From assembly GCA_030867875.1 (NCBI GenBank), contig JAOWCC010001589.1, forward strand, positions 148,835,745-148,899,744: a DNA stretch of 64,000 bases, written 5' to 3'. The notes beneath the pieces were generated by a model that saw only the letters and a program-made list of their open reading frames with translations, was not told the origin of the DNA and did not search any database. This DNA is from Actinernus sp. WN-2022. Taxonomy: Eukaryota; Cnidaria; Anthozoa; Actiniaria; Actinernidae. Position 1 is the stretch's first letter, and every line of letters starts with the position of its first letter. Of the stretch, positions 57,999 to 64,000 are shown piece by piece. The translations under genes and the position numbers were made by a program.

Positions 57999-59172
57999 CT
58001 AACTGAGGGCTTGTTTGTGTCGGCCATGCCATGCATGCCGCGGCGTGGTACTTATCTCTAGAGATAATTAGCGAAGGTCTCCCTGTGGTCATGTGTGGGC
58101 TTCCTAGTCAGCTAGCTAATGTTGGTGTACATATCATGTGTCCTATCTTTAATGATGCTACACGATGAAGAAATTTAGAGAAGTTGGGGAAGCAAAGAAA
58201 AAAAGTGTCAATATCAAAACTAAAACAACCTCTGAGTTAATGTGCTACGTGCCGGACCATTGAAGTAGCAAGAAACTGGCATATTTCCACGCCGCTTGCG
58301 GAGCTCGGTATGTAAGTTTATATGTACACAAATAGAAAACCACTCAAAGTTGTCAAAGAGGTGCTTAGTCAAGACATCAAAGATAAGATGGGAAGGAACA
58401 TATATCGAAAGCCGGAAAGGCGAGCATTTGCAAAGATAAGACTTATTAATGTTGTATTGTTTCAACACGTGCTTCAATTGACGCGTAATTTCGAAATACA
58501 GTATCGGTACCGAAAGACTTGGAATCGGAAATAAGTATCGGTACCGAAAGACTCGGAATCGGAAATAAGTATCTGTGCTGAAAGAATGTATCAGTCTTTG
58601 ATCTGTCAGATGACCTTCCAAATTGCTATTTTCAGTACTGCAGCCACCACCACAACCGATTAAACCTGATCGCTACGCGCTAGGAAAAGCACGGTTTTCT
58701 GCATTCGCTTAATAAGCAGCCAAACGAACTTTGAAGCGATTGCAAATAGCCGGGGCATTATTAAAATCATAATGAAAGTTCATTAAAACTTTACTAAAAC
58801 ACGGACTAATGATAGATACATGTAGGAGATTTAAAACATTGTACTGTAGATCGAAATGTTTGTTTGTTTAGTTATATGTGTGCAAGAGCCGATTCCCATT
58901 CTATCGGCACCGATTCAATCGGGTGGACCTTCAGTGTCATCGGAATCGGATCTATTACCGAATGATCGGAATCGGTCAGGACCGATTCCGATATTTGGAC
59001 GCGCTCCCTAATATAGGCCAAGAACTAGTTGCCAACAATTTATCCGAAAGGCCAGAATCCGGCAACTAGGTGTTCCAAGTCCAAAAAGATCAGCACTCGC
59101 TGATCCTGGAAGGAATGTTTCTTCATGGAGAGGTATGTCACAGCAGCCAATCACAAAGTTCTGTAGACCACC
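57999..59172. other. Non-coding unit region with transposon empty site (U5)
   Basis: Empty TTA site at 58052-58054, doubled 34-bp repeat near 58501-58568 and CCGATTC-rich cluster at about 58885-58990. No supported gene. Confidence 0.55.
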
Positions 59173-59560
59173 CTAATCCTCTAAAAACAACGGCCACCAT
59201 GGAGCCGAAGGCCAAAATGGGACAACTAAAGTGCCACACTCGAGTCCATAAATCATATGTCTCAAAACTCTAGGAATGAGAAAAATCGGAAGAACAAGCC
59301 AGTTATTCTCTCCTGACCATGCGACGGTAAAAGAGTCCACACATTCACATCCTGGGCAGAGCCACCGTGAACAGAAACGCAGTAACTGCTTTGAATGCAT
59401 GCTAGCAAAGCGGTCAACAATGTGTGGGTCCCCATATGGAATCCAACTCCCGAAAATGTATAGGGTTAAGCATCCAATCATCAGTTTCGATTACACGTGA
59501 CCAGTAGTGTGCACGACAATTGAGGTGACGTGGAATCCACTCAGGGAAGAGTAACTGTTT
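59173..59560 (-). pseudogene. Fragment of a YR-retroelement polyprotein (U5)
   Basis: As in U2. Confidence 0.66.
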
Positions 59561-59677
59561 GACTATCATTTCAAAATACAGTAGAGTGATTTAAACAAAC
59601 TTAACAGGGTATTATTAACAAGAAAATAATGTACACTATTAGACCGTAACTCCTGTTTTCTTTTGTTCCTGCAGCAA

Positions 59678-62600
59678 TTATAAACACTGACTATTATCAC
59701 TGTTTGTATTGAAACAATGCCCACATTTATTGAAATCACTCTGCATGGACAAACCGTTACCATGTCTTATTCCTATACAGTTTAACTGTGAAATAGAACT
59801 GATATATAAGCACTCAACATAACATAACAAAGTCATTTCTTCATAACAAAGTCGGCACTTCATGTTAATTGCTTCACGAAAAGTAGGTGTCATAACAACA
59901 AGTGGAAATTCAGCTGGATAGCGCTTCTTAGCGACTTTAAAAATATTTTTCATCCGGGCAGGAGAAAGAGCTGATTTGCTTTTTACAATTCCTTTGTACT
60001 TTCTAGAACCACCCGCTAAGCTAGACATACTTAGTTCTTTTTTATTGGAGGAGCCGTCCAGCAATTTACAAACAAAGGTGGTACAATTGTTTGAATTAGC
60101 AACAGCATAAGTTAGAAATTCCTTTGAAATCTGACCTCTATTTGGCATACTAGCATTGCTACCTGTGGGAAAACATTCGTGGAGTTCTACGTTAGGTGAC
60201 CTAACATCACTGGTAGCAGCAGCAAAAGTTAGAAATTCCTTTGAAATTTGACCTCTATTTGGCATACTAGCATTGCTACAAAATGTACCTGTGGGAAAAC
60301 TTTCCTGGAGTTCTACGTTAGGTGACCTAACATCACTGGTAGCAGCAGCAAAAGTTAGAAATTCCTTTGAAATCTGACCTCTATTTGGCATACTAGCATT
60401 GCTACAAAATGTACCTGTGGGAAAACTTCCTGGAGTTCTACGTTAGGTGACCTAACATCACTGGTAGCAGCAGCAAAAGTTAGAAATTCCTTTGAAATCT
60501 GACCTCTATTTGGCATACTAGCATTGCTACAAAATGTACCTGTGGGAAAACTTTCCTGGAGTTCTACGTTAGGTGACCTAACATCACTGGTAGCAGCAGC
60601 GAAAGTTAGAAATTCCTTTGAAATTTGACCTCTATTTGGCATACTAGCATTGCTACAAAATGTACCTGTGGGAAAACTTTCCTGGAGTTCTACGTTAGGT
60701 GACCTAACATCACTGGTAGCAGCAGCAAAAGTTAGAAATTCCTTTGAAATCTGACCTCTATTTGGCATACTAGCATTGCTACAAAATGTACCTGTGGGAA
60801 AACTTTCCTGAAGTTCTACGTTAGGTGACCTAACATCACTGGTAGCAGCAGCAAAAGTTAGAAATTCCTTTGAAATCTGACCTCTATTTGGCATACTAGC
60901 ATTGCTGTAAAATGTACCTGTGGGAAAACTTTCCTGAAGTTCTACGTTAGGTGACCTAACATCACTGGTAGCAGCAGCAAAAGTTAGAAATTCCTTTGAA
61001 ATCTGACCTCTATTTGGCATACTAGCATTGCTACAAAATGTACCTGTGGGAAAACTTTCCTGGAGTTCTACGTTAGGTGACCTAACATCACTGGTAGCAG
61101 CAGCAAAAGTTAGAAATTCCTTTGAAATTTGACCTCTATTTGGCATACTAGCATTGCTACAAAATGTACCTGTGGGAAAACTTTCCTGGAGTTCTACGTT
61201 AGGTGACCTAACATCACTGGTAGCAGCAGCAAAAGTTAGAAATTCCTTTGAAATCTGACCTATTTGGCATACTAGCATTGCCACCTGTGGGAAAACATTC
61301 GTGGAGTTCTACGTTAGGTGACCTAACCTCACTGGTAGGCGCACTCGCAGCAATGGGCAGAATGGATGTAGACAGTGGTGTGAGTGGATCTACATCACTG
61401 GTAAACGGTGGATATCTCTGACGGTGTGGCATAACCTCACTGGTAGATGTACTTCTCCCAGCAATGGGTGTAGGCATTGGAACTACTGGCATACTTTGCA
61501 TACTTTTGATGCCCTTCTTCATTGCCCTTGCGTGAAGAAGGTGATTTATTTATTTCAATACAGCAAGCATCATGTTTTGGTTGGCCAATATCTTCTCCTG
61601 GGTTGCCTTTAATGTCTCCACCTGTTCGGTCAGCTCCATCTTTTCCAAGACTTCGTCTATATCAACATACTTAAAAACATAAGAAAAAAACCCGCAATCA
61701 TTGTTGAAGTTAAGGATGCGTTCTTCCGAAAAAAGAATACAACGAAAAATAAAAGGTAAACAAAAATAAATACTCCCAAAAGTAGCGATTACTTTCTAAT
61801 TCCAGAACAGTGATATGTACACGATTTTGCTGTATTCTTTTTCGGAATACTGACCCTAAAAAACGCACCCTAAAAATATTTTTACAATATTCATGTTCAC
61901 CGAAACTTATGCAAATTTATCTTACCGCATCGTCTTCTTCGTCTGCTTCTAAATACGATAGTCTACGCTTTGCTACAATCGTGTCCTTACTGTTATAAGA
62001 GTCGACTGGTGATGGTGGACTGGTCTCTTCGATGTCTGTTGTTATGGGCTTGTCGTCATCTTCTTTTTCTGGGCCATTTTCCAGTACCATTGCTGGCGGG
62101 TCATGAACACAATATGTCTCTTCTCATTCATACTCTTCTCTCACATACTCAACAACCAAGTCATTTTCAAGTGTGACCTATAAATTAATGTAAAATGTAA
62201 ACAACAACGGTTTTGAAAGCGTGCACTTTTTTGGCGCCTGTTTAAATGGATTTTCGTGAAGATACGTTTTCCTGTGAGTGGTCATAAATGACGCTGAGCT
62301 ATGTACGACACATATATATAGAATTCATTAAATTCTTAATTCAACTAAGATAAATATAAATATTTAGAAAAGTAGCATTACAAAGATAATTACAATTTAC
62401 TTTGTTCTGTAAATTAATGGCAAAAAGGAAGAAAAGTAAATTACTGAGAAGTGTTAAATATTTGTACATGTACCTTTCCTCGGAAGCAGTCATTTTCTTT
62501 GACGGTCCCCTTCACAGCTGCCTCATTTGCGTCGCTGTAGCAAATACAGTCGCCTTTCTGTAGATGCTTTGGATGCTTTCTATTTGGGAAGTGCCTCTGT

Positions 62601-62911
62601 AAAATAGGGTGCTTTCTAGCCAATGGTCGTTCCATCAAAGGTAACCTTACTATGGATATGGGAAGCGTAGAATTGAAAGCTTTTGAGAACCCAGCCCATT
62701 TTATATTGACTGTTTGCAATTGAGGGTCAAATTGTCGGACACTAGCGTTAAGCCACTGCCCAAGAACAGAATCGAATGCTTGTACTTGATCTCTTTGCTT
62801 TAATGACTTGAGTTCCTGTCATGATGCAATAAAAAAAATTAGTAATGAGAAAACAAAACAAAAACATTTTTTTATAACTTTATGTAACATTCTTACCTGG
62901 ATATTTTCCAT
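59678..62911 (-). pseudogene. BEN-domain gene, U5 copy (most expanded repeat, frameshifted)
   Basis: Exons 62897-62911, 62474-62815 (open), 61926-62177 (with TGA) and 59678-61669. Exon 4 has about ten minisatellite copies. It is interrupted twice: the 2-bp loss near 61257 shared with U1-U3, and a single missing T near 60428 inside the array. The BEN-like domain at the end is otherwise intact. Confidence 0.68.
60107..61285 (-). repeat. Coding minisatellite in the BEN gene, about 10 copies (U5)
   Basis: Ten occurrences of AGAAATTCCTTTGAAAT at roughly 126-bp spacing. Copies are almost identical, which indicates recent expansion or homogenisation. Confidence 0.92.
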
Positions 62912-63159
62912 TCCACCTTGCTAGAAATAGTGTTTTGCTCGTCTAGTGTTCAGTAAATGTTGCTCGGTTATATATCGGTGTCGTGCAATACTGGCAAACA
63001 AACCATTGACCAAGGGAAATTGTTGCCCAAGGAGGGAGGTCAACCCGAATACTGTTTTTTTTTATTAACTAAAGCCTTCGATCACTCAGATAACAACTGG
63101 CACGGAACCGGCAATAGTAGGCCATGTTACCAACACACGAAACAATGAAACGACACTGA

Positions 63160-63196
63160 ATTCGAGGATAATATTCTCGAAACACCAAAACAAGAA
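63160..63196. repeat. Right 37-bp inverted repeat of U5
   Basis: Inverted partner of 54531-54567. Confidence 0.58.
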
Positions 63197-64000
63197 ATTA
63201 TGCATCAAATTTTGTTTTATTAACCGGAAAACGGACTGAGACCTTTAGTTAGCGTGTTACAAAGCTGGCATATAATTATAGGCCGTATACTTATCAACAT
63301 TCCAATCATGAACAGGACATGTCACCAATTAAACCATGGTTCATGGTTTATCAGAGAACTAGAGACTACTACAAAGTATATTTTAATACTACAAAATATC
63401 CTGAAATAAGAGATTCTGAACAGAGAATAACCCAATCTTATGCAAAGAAAAATAGTTATGTAATGCTCGATATCATGTTTATTTAACTGCATCATCCCTT
63501 GTTGTCTAGTTGTGTGTCGTGTTATTTTCTTGATTTGAACTGATCACAGCATGCATGCATATATGCCAGTGCAGTAGCTTCAGCGTATATCACGCTAAAT
63601 AACCCTTTGATGTTGTCGTGACTTAATTAATGCACGCAAAGTCTCTATTGGAGATCCTTTTTAAAATTTGACATTTCGAGACTCAAGTCTTTTCCAAGTA
63701 CTATTCGCCACCCATAGCCTCCTCCGCTGGCACCTTGGTGTAAGAAGAAAAAAGAAAAAAACTACTAAAACCGGGCTTGGGATTTAAAGACAAGATGAAA
63801 GGCTGATTGTACGGTACTGGGTATATATATAATTACTACCGATATTTCGGTTGGGACGGCCAACCTTCCTCAGGGTACACAAGTTCCTGCACTTCGTCCG
63901 AATTGGTCCTTGCATTCAGTGCATTACTTGGGATTTACTCTGCGTGCACGTACGTACATGTCACGTTAGTATAAAGCAAAGCCGAATAAATGGTATGTCT
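63197..64000. other. Non-coding spacer U5/U6
   Basis: No gene seen; includes the small GGTTGG...CCAACC-type region near 63850, here as GGTTGGGACGGCCAACC. Confidence 0.55.
63451..64000. repeat. Partial macro-repeat unit U6
   Basis: Start of a sixth unit, cut by the window edge. It holds only spacer. It shares with U1 the ACTACTAAAACC and TTGGGACGG variants, and with U2 the GACTCAAGTC variant. Confidence 0.9.

Larger units (their letters stand above)
53889..63450. repeat. Tandem macro-repeat unit U5 (LINE-bearing type)
   Basis: Fifth unit, 9,562 bp. Same LINE insertion and same small indels as U2, but its first 400 bp resemble U4 (see the shared CCATCCATAGCC and CCGCAGGCACC variants). The BEN minisatellite is expanded to about ten copies. 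Confidence 0.93.

Noticed and set aside
60107..61285. CRISPR-like regular repeats
   Set aside because: Period of about 126 bp with no unique spacers, in frame inside a BEN gene; a coding minisatellite in a eukaryote.
1..64000. tRNA, rRNA, riboswitch or bacterial operon features
   Set aside because: None found. Hairpins seen do not fold as tRNA by eye, and all gene features are eukaryotic.

Overview
The window is animal-type nuclear DNA. It is AT-rich, its genes are interrupted by short GT-AG introns, and poly(A) signals follow some stops. It contains an Ngaro/DIRS-type tyrosine-recombinase retrotransposon, a truncated LINE, a MITE, a BEN-domain gene and a SAM-domain gene. Nothing bacterial or phage-like is present. 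An invertebrate such as a sponge or cnidarian is my best guess, from the repertoire of element families only; the species cannot be fixed from this sequence.

The whole window is a tandem array of one large unit. Starts are at about 1, 15903, 24908, 46585, 53889 and 63451 (the last is partial). I call the units U1 to U6. Every complete unit carries the same series, all on the minus strand: (i) a dead DDE-transposase gene; (ii) a small 96-codon gene (truncated in U1); (iii) an old fragment of a tyrosine-recombinase retroelement polyprotein; (iv) a multi-exon BEN-domain gene. Each unit core is bracketed by a 37-bp inverted repeat (607-643 against 15613-15649 in U1), so the unit may itself be an old DNA transposon copied in tandem with about 0.8-0.9 kb of spacer. 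Unit length varies from 7.3 to 21.7 kb because of later insertions: a 5'-truncated LINE in U2 and U5; an 8-kb DNA transposon in U3 (complete) and U1 (left end lost); and a 4.4-kb Ngaro-like retrotransposon plus a 1.2-kb unknown insert in U3. A coding minisatellite in the BEN gene has about 2, 5, 2, 2 and 10 copies in U1 to U5.

The most interesting object is the 8,023-bp element at 28484-36506. It has 29-bp perfect terminal inverted repeats and a TTA target duplication, and the empty site survives in three sister units. It holds two divergent genes 0.11-0.13 kb apart. The minus-strand gene encodes a SAM-domain protein with a long acidic tail built from a 33-bp repeat. The plus-strand gene joins, by my splice model, into six exons. 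In the U1 copy these give an uninterrupted 1,397-codon protein with a DDK motif in a candidate RNase H-like region, a D...ExK motif like PD-(D/E)XK nucleases, and a cysteine-peptidase-like Cys...His...Asp arrangement. I recognise no standard transposase superfamily in it. U3 keeps both ends but has broken genes; U1 keeps the intact long gene but has lost the left end.

The other coding copies are mostly decayed, by different lesions in different units. The DDE gene is broken in all five. The BEN gene is open only in U4, and only if one frame-neutral exon is skipped. The 96-codon gene is open in four copies.
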